A stretch of DNA of 64,000 nucleotides from Saksenaea vasiformis B4078 (lineage: Eukaryota > Mucoromycota > Mucoromycetes > Mucorales > Saksenaeaceae). This document shows, piece after piece, positions 1 to 10,850 of this stretch. The notes beneath the pieces were generated by a model. It had not been told where the DNA came from. It was given only the letters and a program-made list of their open reading frames with translations, and made no database searches. The translations under genes were made by a program, and so were the position numbers. Where the stretch lies: the NCBI GenBank assembly GCA_000697055.1, contig JNDT01001850.1, positions 48,379-112,378 of the forward strand, given 5' to 3'. The stretch's first letter is position 1, and every line of letters begins with the position of its first letter.

Positions 1-2226
1 GGGATCTCTCTCATCGTGAAACACAGGGTTCGCAACCCTTCCAGAGCGAATTCCTAAAACCAATCCATTTAATTATTTCTCGAAACAATCGAAATTCTCT
101 ATTTTTTTTAACCTGGAGATGCGCCAGTGTCGCTTCTAGGAAGGGCTGATGCTCTGCTAGTCGTTCAAATATTACTGTGTCTGCACCTTTACAATACAGT
201 CTGATTTTTCCAGAAGGATCTCTCACAATAACGGACATACGCTTGCGCATTGAGTTGAATTCACATACATTAAGTACTTCGTACGTCTCCTCAACGCCTC
301 TGACCGCGCATTTGATGTAATGTGGGCCTCTCGCAAAGAAATGGTAGTCGAACATCCTGCTTGCTCCAGTCACTAACGCAACTTCATCGGGAGATGAAGC
401 CTGGTAAGAAATCTTGCCTGTATCGCTGATTTCTGGAATCACGGTATGGCATATCATAAGCGCAGTAAGGAAATCGTGAATAACCGCTCCAGCTGACTGT
501 GGCTCCATGTGATGTTGCTTTAGTTGGTTGAAGGTGTATTGCGGTTTGCTGTCGTGCTGGGCATGCTGACTAACGTAAACGTCTGATATATAGGAGATAC
601 CAGCGACAGAGCATTGATGAAGATTCATTTCATTGCAGGTCAAGGTCCCGGTCTTGTCGGAAAAAATATACTCGACTTGGCCCAGCTCCTCGATCAAGCT
701 GCAGCTTCTCGCAACGGCGGGAGTGTTGGACTTGGGGGAGTAAATATCAATGTCATTATTGATCATCGAGCATTGGAAGTATTTCACTATCTCCACTGTC
801 ACCATCAAGCTACAAAGTTAAAACCGACGGCATCAGATTTTTCCTCGTTTCGTACAATATAATTTACCTGATAGGAATGAAGCTGTTGAACAAGATAATG
901 AAGGTAAGGATATTATATCCAAAATCGCTCGCTATCTCGACGGGTGTCATCTGCAAGTAACCCAAGGTGCTTCTCTGTCTTAACTATAGCCATTGGTCTG
1001 CCATAGAGCCACAATGCCACATTTTGTTTCGCTTACGGATATCACAAGATTGCCGAGAGAGCAGAAGATGCTCATGACTAGAAGGATCATAAACAAGTAG
1101 AGGATATTTCTGTTGGTGATCTTTTCCACGTTGGATACTTTCCATGGTTTCTTGCTATATGTTGTATACATTACTGTACGGTCTCATGTAGATTTCTCAC
1201 CTGGAATTCAACATGAGTTTTGTTTCATGTCCAGTGAAAATAACTACACCATGAATCCAACGCGTGTTCCGAAGTCTAGCGCCTCTTAACAAAATTCTGC
1301 TAGCATCTAGGGGGAGCTCTTTGACCGGATCGCCTTGAAGGACGAGCGTCCCCTCGTAGTCGTAGAGTCTGTTATTGGGATGTTCTGATTTGATGACTGC
1401 ATCTGCTAGTCTTGGTCGCAAGTCAGGAAAGGTACGAGTGGCCGTTTCAGGTAGCGCCTGTTTGATTTTAAGGTTGACCTCGCTTCAGGACATGAGATAA
1501 TGCATAAAGAGAGCACAAAAACTTGTATACATAGTATGTATATGTAATTGATAATGCATTGATTACTCACCCATCTAGATTACTTGTCTCGATATAACAC
1601 AATCCTTCCGGTTCGGAGCTATTCAATAGCAACAAATCTGCGGGAAAGTGTTCTGTGTCTTCTATTCTACATAGGTCGCCTACACGGACGTGTTTCCATG
1701 CTCTCTCGACAAATTGTGAACCTTCAAGGATTTTGCATGTCCTTTTGTTCATGAGATGGTCGGATCGATGTACTCGCTAGGAGATCTCAATAAGATTTTG
1801 GTAACAATACGAGGGAAGGATATTTACACAATCTTCTACTATTTCTTTTACAGCTGTGACGAGGAGAACAATGATGAGTGGGACCAAAGTTGCATAACGC
1901 GAAGTTGGTGAGACGTTTGGTATTTGCTAATCGAGAAGTAATCTATCAGTCGCGATTTTCATTGTTACTCGTACCTGGATGGCAGAAATGAGCAGGAAAA
2001 AAAGATTGGCTGGTTTGCTGAATTCAACAAAAAGAAACTTTGGAAGAAAGGTGAATAAGTTGTATTTTGCAGTGGACACCTTGTTATCCATAAAATAAGT
2101 GTTTAAATCGGGTCCGTGAACATAAATCGTTCTTGGTATGTTCGATGGAGTTGACTGACGATGCCACCAAGATTTATGCGTATTCAAAGGGGGTGTTTGT
2201 TGAGCACGAGAAAGTTTTCTCAACAT
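1..2226 (-). CDS. P4-type phospholipid-flippase ATPase (Drs2/Dnf-like), 5' part
   Basis: Amino-terminal half of a P4-ATPase, which flips aminophospholipids to the cytosolic leaflet of Golgi, endosome or plasma membranes. The gene runs off the left edge. Spliced exons give, in order, the N-terminal signature (RTIYVHGP, then [20 protein letters not shown] near 2000-2150), TM1, an [14 protein letters not shown] loop, an actuator segment starting [11 protein letters not shown]3-4, and the phosphorylation motif DKTGTLT near 650. An N-domain segment with [13 protein letters not shown] follows. Introns sit at about 1926-1974, 1780-1830, 1485-1575, 1172-1197, 845-890 and 55-110, each with GT-AG ends and a matching frame. 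The first ATG is at 2224-2226; the upstream reading frame has no ATG, so a further 5' exon cannot be excluded. The C-terminal half (catalytic GDG region and TM5-10) lies outside the window. Confidence 0.93.
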
Positions 2227-2274
2227 GATAGGTAGAATTGTTGCTTCGCGAAGAAGTTGGGAAAAAGGAAACAA

Positions 2275-5200
2275 AAAAGCTGATATATGAGTGTACAGAT
2301 AGGTGATCCTATAGCTACAAAGGGCTATCGACTTGTAATAGATATAAATAAAAAAAAAAGGAATAAAAAGGGGATATTATTATTATTGACGGAGTGGGTG
2401 GGGAAGAAAGGGAAAGACTCCTTTATCTCAAAAGGAAAATCTTGACTCACGATATAAATTGGCCAAGATGCTTCTTCGCCTAATCATTCGACATGCGGTG
2501 GTAATGGAGAAAGATGGAAGCAATGTATTTTTAGATCATGTTCTTTTGATGGCATCGCATCTCTGGCTAACTTTTCTGCCAAGAAACCCTTTTTTATGTG
2601 GTTTTGGATAATCGTGCGTATGTAAACAGCACCTTAGTCAAGATCAGCACTCACCAATCAAACCAAAAAAAAAAATGCTGCAATTGTCAAATATGGAAGG
2701 TGGAGATCCGATCAATTCGTGATGCGATAGCCTTTCTGTGATCAGCCGAAACTACGAGTTGTAGGGTATTCATGCGTAGAAATTCAAAAACATAATCAAT
2801 TACTCAGTCATTATAAAGTGAACATGAATAAAACATCTTAATTCCATAGCTTATTGGAGGCGACAATTATTTTGAAAGAACTACCGGATGTCGCGTGCAG
2901 AATCACCCAATGATAGTTGATATCAGAATAACCAAGCCTATGATCCTCAACAAAGACGTGATGTCAAAAGCATCACGCCCAAGTTCTGATAGAAAAAAAA
3001 AGAAGACCGCCACGCGAAACGGGAATTTCCAGCTTCTCACTAATTAGAATCAACCCCGCCTACTCTTCTTCTCTTCATCAGACGTTATAAGCATTTTACA
3101 CTAAATCTTGCCACAATGCCTCTATATTTGTTTCTCTGACCTTCCAGCTAGATAGCGGGCATGGAGGATTGTACCAATTTTACGCTATTAAAATGTTTGC
3201 CACTAAACTGTCGGGATGAACTGCATTTCTCCCGGAACTATATTTACGATGCAGAAATGCAAATGTGGTATTACCAATTACGTTTCAAAAAAATCTTGCC
3301 ATGTTCAAATTCATGTATTGATCTACCATAGTGCATGGATTCCAATGTTGAGGTTTCAGGAAGCATGGCTCCGTAACTAATTATACTCAGATCATGCCAT
3401 TGGTAGGGCGCACCCGAGCCGGAGGGAGTGCATCCACTTTCTAGGCTAGAAGTTTCTTTCATACTTTCAGAAAAAAAAAAAGGTGGCGACAATCGGCCAC
3501 TTATCCGTGTTTGTGTGTAAGAGAGTGCCAGTATCTACTCTAACGGTTTGCGCTTGAATGGACGATGCTTTTTCTGTGTCGTGACATGACCACAGCTAGA
3601 ATGGAGACGAAGTGATCTATCGCGCAAAGGGGATTTTACTGGGATATTCGTGTTAAGCGAAGGATCAACAATAAAACTTGCAATTTGAAATTAAGTAACT
3701 AAAAGTCATCAACTCCCCGCTGATAGCGAGGGCAGGGTCGTTGGTGTCACATTAAGGGGTAGATATCCTGGGGTTTCGACCCTGATCGTCGCTCCCGATG
3801 TCCTTGGGAATTCATTGAATCTGCACCAGTAAGGACACGAAAAAAGGCAACTCTCTCCTTGGATTTAGGGTTACCGAGAGGCAAAACAGCATAGGATAGG
3901 GAACCGAGCATCAAACGGGTTACATATAATGAAGAGTGCAGATGTAAACACAACAGTAACCAGTAGTATAGATATTATGAAACACTAGCATTTCTATCGT
4001 TGCAATCAAATGTTAATTTTTTTTCTATTTATCACTTTTATCTAGACTGCGCCGCAACCATCACGTTTGGGAGATAGAAGCTTCAGCATGAGAATAGCAA
4101 ACTGGCATCTTGACAATGGCTTAAAACACACGAATGAATAGCAAATTATGCGGAGCTGGGCTCCGAGTTATCTTAAGGCATGAGCAAGTAAATAATAAAT
4201 AAAAACAAGGATGATTGACTGCGGGTACGCATAGGAATGGAAATTTCTCCAGGAGCGTGAAGGGGCGGGGCAGCAGCCCCTACTGAGGCGATCGTAAAGA
4301 TCCTAAAAAGAGATTACGGCAACAAGAGGTCAATTAAGGCGATAAATAAGTCAAGAGCTCTTCATAGACACCTAACTCACAGCGTCACAACCGCTAGCTT
4401 TGGATTACAACTATACGTGTTGTGTGGGATTTCTTTGATGTAGTATGTGGAGTAAGATTTGCATGACAGAGTGTCAGTATACTGAGGATCTACCCATTGA
4501 TCTTCAGTCATCCCCAGATGTTGATTAAACGACAATAAGAGTAGCATACTGTCACAAAGGTTTATGTGATGAAAACAAACAAGATTCAAGACCCATTCGG
4601 CATCACCCGTCCAGGGTCAACTGTTCGGAAGCGATGAAGCTTATGTAAGCCGATAATGTATGACGTATGACGGATGAGTAGGTTTTTTAAGATTGTTCAA
4701 ATTTATGGATTAGGTAGCCTTGTTTATCATTTTTGTTTCTATTAGACTATTTTGATAAATATTTTCGTCTATTTTCTTTAGTCTTATCATAAAGTAAGAG
4801 CTGTGATAAATGGTTAAAAAGTGGTCGGGGTTCGGGGGTCCCTTATGTGTCACTTTAAAGTGGGTTCCCGTTTAACCATTATAGTGGATGTGTAATGAAA
4901 CATAAACAAGCCAAAAGAGAGGCAAAGATAATTTGTTACATAATCACGCCATCCATATGCAGGTAATTTATTTTTAACGCAACCAAGTTTCTATTTTTCA
5001 CATTCACACTTAAGGCATTCACACACAGATAGGTTAAGTAGTAATTCACACAGACGTTTTTTATAGGGGTTATTTTCCGGAAGAGGATTGACACCATTTG
5101 GAAGGTTTTTGATTTTTTGGTCTGAGCAAAAATTCAGGGTCTCAGGGAAAGGGCGTGCGACTTGTCTGTACAACAAAAGATGGGAACACCACTTTCCCCA

Positions 5201-5314
5201 CCTGACAAATCAGTGGCCTTACTGTAACCTGGAATAAAAAAAAAAGGACCCCACTTTTTCTTCTTTTCTCCTTCTCTTTCTTTTCTTCTTATCTTTCCCA
5301 CACTAAATTTTTAT
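2275..5314. other. Intergenic, no recognisable gene
   Basis: About 3 kb between the divergent flippase and hexokinase genes. Open frames here are short, start without context and match no family I recognise. Small imperfect palindromes are present: a GGGGCGGGGCAGCAGCCCC hairpin near 4262-4281, and near 4810-4882 a stretch bounded by ATGGTTAAA and TTTAACCAT. The DNA just upstream of 5315 is pyrimidine-rich (TTCTTTTCTCC-type runs, 5256-5300), which fits a fungal core promoter. Confidence 0.6.
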
Positions 5315-7014
5315 ATGGATCCTTTAAGCTCTATTCGACCTTTATTTGACTTAACACCCGAAATATTTCGAGTCATTGTTCATGGATTCAAAGCTGAATA
5401 TGATCATGGACTTAATACTGCTTCTGCTTCAGGACTTGCAACAATGATTCCATCCTTTGTTACACGATTACCTACAGGTCATGAAAAAGGCACTTTTTTA
5501 GCTTTGGATTTAGGTGGTAGTACTCTTCGTGTTTCTGCTGTTCAACTATTTGGCAATGGTCAAGTCAATGTACGAGAAGTAAGGCGCCAAATTGCCGTTT
5601 CAGACCCTTTACGAACAGGTTCATGCGATGCTTTTTTCGACTGGATAGCTGATACTGTAGCTGAATTGGTGCAACAGATTCCAGCACAGCCACTATCCAT
5701 GGGTGTCTGTTGGAGTTTCCCAATCGAGTAAGTTGCCATCCCATTCCCTTTTATCTTTTTTTCTCTTTTCCTTCCTCTTCCCTCCCCCCTGGGGCCCCCT
5801 CCTCTCTGCATTGCATTACATAACTACTTGACACTTTTTTTTTCTTTTTCTCTCCTTAACATAACTGTCCATATAGTCAAACGGATATCGCACAAGGGAA
5901 AATCCTTCGTATGGGTAAAGGTTTTGATTTAAAAGGCATCGAAGGTCAAGACTTACAAACATTATTTGCTCGAGCATTTAAACGAAAAGTAAAACAAAAT
6001 ATGATAAAAAAAAGAACTGAAAAAGACCTATTGTTTTATTGGCAACAAGCAGTAACCCTGATCCCTATCTTTTTTTTTTCTTTCCTTTTCTTTCTCTCTC
6101 TCCCCTTCCCTTCTTTCCTTTTAGGCATTAAACGTCAGCGTTACCGCATTACTGAATGACACCGTCGGCACCTTGGTTGCACATGCCTATACAAATCCTA
6201 AAGCACGTGTCGGTTTCATTTATGGCACCGGAGTGAATGCTGCCTATCCCGAACAAGTCGCCAAGATTGTCAAATTGCACGACAACCATCATCAGTTCCA
6301 ACCTGACACCAAAATGCTGGTCAATACCGAAATTGACATCTTTGGAAGTGAAGATTATCTACCAATCAATCGTTTCGATAAAGCGCTCGATGCCAGCCAC
6401 AACCAACCGAAATTCCAACTCTATGAGAAGATGATGTCTGGAGCTTACCTAGGGGAATTATTTCGTCTCGTTGCCGTTGAGCTGGTCTCGCGAAACAGCC
6501 TCTTTCAAGGCCATCTTCCCACTTCATTAGAAACTGCATGGATATTTCCCACCTCTGCCATGAGCGACATTGAACAGTAAGTCTCTGCAACCATTTAAAA
6601 CAACTCCCATGTTCATACATTTATAGATCCGCTACCTTGCCTCTCAATGAACGTTTAGAGCAGCTTGCTTCAATCTTTCCATTTAAAGAGGACTACACCT
6701 TAAACGAGAGTGATCTTCGGGTTGTAACAGACATATGCTACATGATATCCTGTCGTGCTGCTTCTCTCGCCGGTGCCGCTCTAGCTTCTCTCATCGAACA
6801 ACAGTCCGATACACTACTTGCCGATAACACCGACGACATTATCATTGGTGTCACTGGGTCAACCTTTGAACTTTATCCCCGCATGCGGGAACGCATTCAC
6901 GAATCGCTTGTACGCTGGTTCGGGACAGAAACAGCTGCACGTATTCGTCTAGAGATAGCCACAGATGGTGGAGGTATAGGTGGTGCACTGATAGCCATGC
7001 TTTATCAGAGGTAA
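5315..7014 (+). CDS. Hexokinase family protein
   Basis: Sugar kinase that phosphorylates glucose or fructose with ATP in the first step of glycolysis. Exons 5315-5727, 5877-5988, 6125-6576 and 6627-7014 join in frame to 454 aa, close to the usual fungal length. Visible motifs: phosphate-1 loop LDLGGSTLRV (family usually LGGTNFRV), WSFPIDQ sugar loop, catalytic NDTVGTL, GTGVNAAYPE, MLVNTEIDIFG (family usually NTEWG), LPINRFDKALD, YEKMMSGAYLGELFR, and a C-terminal GVTGSTFELYP / ATDGGGIGGAL adenosine loop. The Asn-Asp pair, the Asn of GTGVN, the Glu of NTE and the Glu of YEKM that contact glucose are kept, so activity is plausible despite the divergence. A second donor at about 6052 would shorten intron 2 but add about 20 Lys-rich residues not found in the family. 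A terminal intron could also extend the C-terminus to 7271; I prefer the stop at 7014. Confidence 0.93.
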
Positions 7015-7410
7015 GCTTCAAAAAGATACACTCAATCATGCCAATGGACTCATCTCTGCTCTCGTGGCACTCTTTCAGTGACACAATGAAACGTGTCACC
7101 AAATCTTCGGTGCCTGACGATCAAGTCAACACGTCGTTGTTTGGTTGCTTGTTTGTTTGGTTCCCTGCATTAGCAAAGCGCATGAAGAGACATCAACATC
7201 AGCAAAAATCTTTACCAAAGAACAAAACATCGTTGGTATCTTCATGTTCCAGCAAGGAAAAAACCATTTGATATAAATACATTTCTTTCTGTCTTTCTTT
7301 CTTCAGCGATGTAATATATATATTTAACAACAACAGTAAATAAGCTGTCTCTTTAACTTTTTTTTCTTTTTGTTTTGCTCTTTTCTTTTCTTTTTTTTTC
7401 TTTTGTTTTG
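7015..7410. other. Convergent 3' intergenic region
   Basis: Separates the 3' ends of the hexokinase (+) and UHRF1-like (-) genes. It is T-rich, with CTTT runs at 7285-7410. An open frame 7038-7271 follows a possible donor at 7013 and could be an alternative hexokinase tail, but it resembles no hexokinase C-terminus. Confidence 0.5.
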
Positions 7411-9654
7411 CTATACATGTAGCCTCTTACTTGAAGTGCTACTTGCGCTGGCAGAACGTTCTCGCTTGTTGCCTGATGTCGATTTTTTCGATTTGGGTCT
7501 TGCTCTCGAAGAAGATTTTGAAGAGGGCTTGTCTGGAAGGGATTCATCTTCTCCCGAGTTACTTTTCGCTTTGCTGTTTGTATCGGATGAAGGGCGTTCA
7601 GGGAAACAAGGAAGTGGTGTGCTTGTATTCACACCATAGGCAGGATTGCATGCCTTGAGTATCGCAACAAGTTTGGTATTTACCGTGGCGCCTGAAATAT
7701 CCGCACGGCAAGTAAAGCAAGTATTCGCACTATGTTGACGCATGCATTTCTTGCAACATATATGACCACATGGCGTAGTAACAGGGTCCTACATTCGATT
7801 AAGGACATAGCCGACATACTATTGTTACCAGTGAACTTACTTGGATGGGTGCAGGGCAAACACCACTAGCACAAAATACGGCGTTTGCAAATAGATGATG
7901 AAGAAACTCGTACTCTGACCAAAATGTCATGCTCTTTACTTGATCCCACAGTCGTTTGTCGGCTACATCATCATCCATCATTGATACGATGTGAGAAGGT
8001 ATCTTGTATTGCACCAGCTTCTTAATATCTTTCGGATCCTGTGTGATCAAACGTAGTCCTTTGCTTTTAATGATCGCTTCCCCTTCCGGGGTCCATGGCG
8101 CAGGCTCGGGGTCATCACGACGGAAGAGAAATCGCCACACACCATATCCACTTTGACCTATGTCCCATGTTCAGTACTTTCATGTTAGCTCTTCTCATTT
8201 TACCTTTTTCTGGCCAGTATTTGACGATCTTATACAGGCCATCATACCGTACGCCTACTTTTGGTGCATATTTTGGATGGTGACACGCGAGCTGGTGTGT
8301 ACGACAAACACGGATCGGCCTGCTCTTCTTCCAATCGACCGCTTCAGCTCCGTTGACTGCATCCACCGGCGCTGCGCATGTCCTTGCAAGTGCTAAATTA
8401 AATCTACTCAGTTCCTGATCGGAAGAGTGCTCTGCGAGGCGCTTATTGCCAGTAAGATCTCGTCCACCGCTGCCGGTGTACAGGAACTCGTTTCCATTGT
8501 CCTTATCATCCTCATAACCCTTAGACATGACGACAGAGACTGCTCCTGTTGTTGCGCTGCCAGCAATGCCACCAACGCTCATTCTATATTCATTACCTGT
8601 CAATCCAATATTTTCGCAATTTTCCATCTCGTTACTCACCTGTGGACACCCCATTCACTACACGTTAATCTGTACTGCCAAGATTGACCACAGTAAATAC
8701 CCGGAATGGCTCCCACATGTGTCCTGGGAACTGGGATTCGAAGATTAGTCAGCGCAACTGGCTACATCTCGGTTTACCGATCACGCATTCGTTTTCACGG
8801 GCGGAACATGACATGCCGCCGCCCCATAATTTTTTAGTCTTAGCAGATGGTTTCTTAGCATCTTTGCTGTTTCGGATATCGACTGCCTTTCCGGAATCAA
8901 TAATAATCTTTGAATCAGTATTTATGCATTCGGGACAATACCTATGTACAGAGTAAGTAAATGAAATGACCACTACTAATCATCTAGGCATACCAATAGT
9001 CGTCCTGAGGAACCGCATCTAAATTAGCACATTCAAGATGCCAATACTCGTCGCACTGGTCACAGATCTACCACACACGATGAGAATACAATGATTGCGT
9101 TAAAAGCATATACCAGAGGATCACCATCTTTCGACAAGCATTTTATGCATCCGCATTCGCGACACAGGCGCACTTTTGGATCGTTCAGGCATGTCTTACA
9201 GTCGTACATAGATGGCGGTTCATTCGACCGTTCCGTATCCGCCGTAGCTGAAGCGCTTAAATCCGAAGTGTTGATCGCATCCTTTGCGTCGTTATTCTCG
9301 GTTGCCGGGGTAAGAACTGGGCTTACTGAGCCCTCGGAAGACGATTCAGCAAGATCTCGGCGATGGATAATGATGGAGCTGTTATTTTTGATTCGGTACG
9401 TTACAAACAATGTTGCCGGGCTGTCGTCAGCGCATTTGTCTTGAAGCTAAAAAAGAACCGGGATCAGTTAGATCTTAGGCTGATAAGCCTATTGATAACT
9501 GAGTACTTGCGATTTTGCCCAGGGCGATCATTCGAAACGCATTCTCAGGAACAGCTAATTTATCCGCGACAAGCTTCCGCAGCACGGAGACCTTCTCATT
9601 CGTGCTGACTTCGATTGCGTGTCGCTCTGTTCCAACCAGTAGTGTGATTAACAT
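7411..9654 (-). CDS. UHRF1-like UBL-PHD-SRA-RING E3 ubiquitin ligase
   Basis: Nuclear chromatin protein. In animals and plants this family reads hemimethylated CpG through its SRA domain, and its RING ubiquitinates histone H3 to recruit maintenance methyltransferase. Nine exons (9654-9511, 9446-9114, 9067-8994, 8941-8778, 8723-8701, 8674-8640, 8583-8204, 8157-7841, 7788-7411) sum to 1848 nt, or 615 aa. Order: ubiquitin-like domain (start MLITLLVG); Ser/Thr-rich linker of about 60 aa; pre-PHD/PHD ending YWYCPEC; SRA with GYEDD, TGSGGRDLTGNKR, RYDGLYKIVKYWPEKG and FRRDD; RING with TPCGHICCKKC; basic Ser/Lys-rich tail. There is no room for the tandem Tudor domain of animal UHRF1. The first RING cysteine pair reads C-x4-C instead of C-x2-C. 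Intron 1 has a GC donor. The start at 9654 is the first ATG in the UBL frame. Confidence 0.93.
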
Positions 9655-10525
9655 GGGAGCAACGACGACAAACACACGGTTGTGACTCGTCAATAGTGTG
9701 GCAACCTTTAAACACGACCTGAATTTTGTGGGTTCGGAATATCAAATTGTTGAAGAGACCCTGACGGAGCGAACAATGTATTAACACTGCAAAAATGAAA
9801 TGCCACCGACGCTATAACAAAATGACATTGCGATGCACATTCCCCTACAATTCTACGTATGCAACTACCCAAACTCCGCAAATTCAGGTGGGAGTGTGTG
9901 TGCAATGCATCTTTACTATCGTTACAGGCAATAACAATAACAAATGATGGGACAAGGTTCAACGTACTTTGGTCATCGGTCACTGTACTTTTATAGCGTC
10001 AATGATACGGATAGGGGATGCTTATTTAAGAAATAAAACTTGCATCCCTCTAACAGCATAGCTTCAAGCCTCTCGGCATTCTGGATGTGCTCTCTTCGCC
10101 AAGTAACAGCTCCGTCCCTTGTATAACATAAATTTCAGAAGTAGAAAGATTTATTCGTTTTTTATTCCCACTAAGTAGTCTTGCCATTGACTCTATCTGT
10201 GCTGTGCCATTCCCACTCCGTACGTTTTGTAAGAGAGATCGACCCTACAAGCGATGTATCATCGAAGCCGTTTCACACTGAACAATAGACGTCAAGATAG
10301 AGTGAATTGTCGATAATTCGAAATTCATATCACCGTGTTTGCACACTATGCTTAACTGAAGATCACTGAATGTTATCCTGCCCTGATCGGAGGCAACACC
10401 AAATGAAACGATCCCCGCGCTTATCTTCAACGGGATCTCATTGATGACTGCTGCAAGTATTTAAGCTACAGAAGATCGCATATATTGTCAGACCAAATCT
10501 TACATGAGTGAGATGGAACTGTACA
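9655..10525. other. Intergenic, no recognisable gene
   Basis: Upstream of the UHRF1-like gene. The short open frames (for example 9708-9983 and 10245-10430 on the minus strand) have no family signature. Nothing else could be supported. Confidence 0.5.
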
Positions 10526-10850
10526 CACCAAACAAACTTTGTGTTACTGCACGGAACATGGTACCATTTCATTCATTATGCATCTCCATATGTAAAAATA
10601 TGAAGATGTGCACAGAGATTACTACATATACCATAAGCCGCCAATAGCCTTTGTACACGGTAATTAATCAGCTATGGTGGACATGATTTACACGAGTATG
10701 AGATGAAAGCGCTACAACGATTTTCGTGTTACGTTTTCCTTTGGCGTTGGCTTAGCATGATTCTGCTTGATTTAAGCGGCGCCATTCCGAGGATCAAGTT
10801 GATAAAAAAGCAGCAGATTCTGGCAGTACTTTTGTTTTTGTTTTCACGAC
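10526..10850 (+). promoter_or_regulatory. Duplicated upstream region of Sel1 fusion copy 1
   Basis: About 320 bp aligning to the DNA before copy 2 (16985-17302). Both share a GTTACGTTTTCC / GTTATGTTTTCC block followed by TTTGGCGTTGG, then GGCGCCATTCCGA, then a block containing AGCAGATTCT, then the start ATG. Conservation outside the coding region shows that the duplication included the promoter. Confidence 0.6.

Noticed and set aside
5989..6124. Alternative hexokinase intron 2 starting at about 6052
   Set aside because: It would shorten the intron to a more typical 73 nt but inserts about 20 Lys-rich residues between two conserved blocks that are adjacent in the family.
7038..7271. Possible extra 3' exon of hexokinase
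   Set aside because: The donor AG|GTAAGC and an acceptor exist and the frame would be open, but the added residues match no hexokinase tail and the preceding exon already ends at the usual family C-terminus.
8427..8748. Plus-strand frames over the SRA exons
   Set aside because: Antisense shadows of the UHRF1-like gene.
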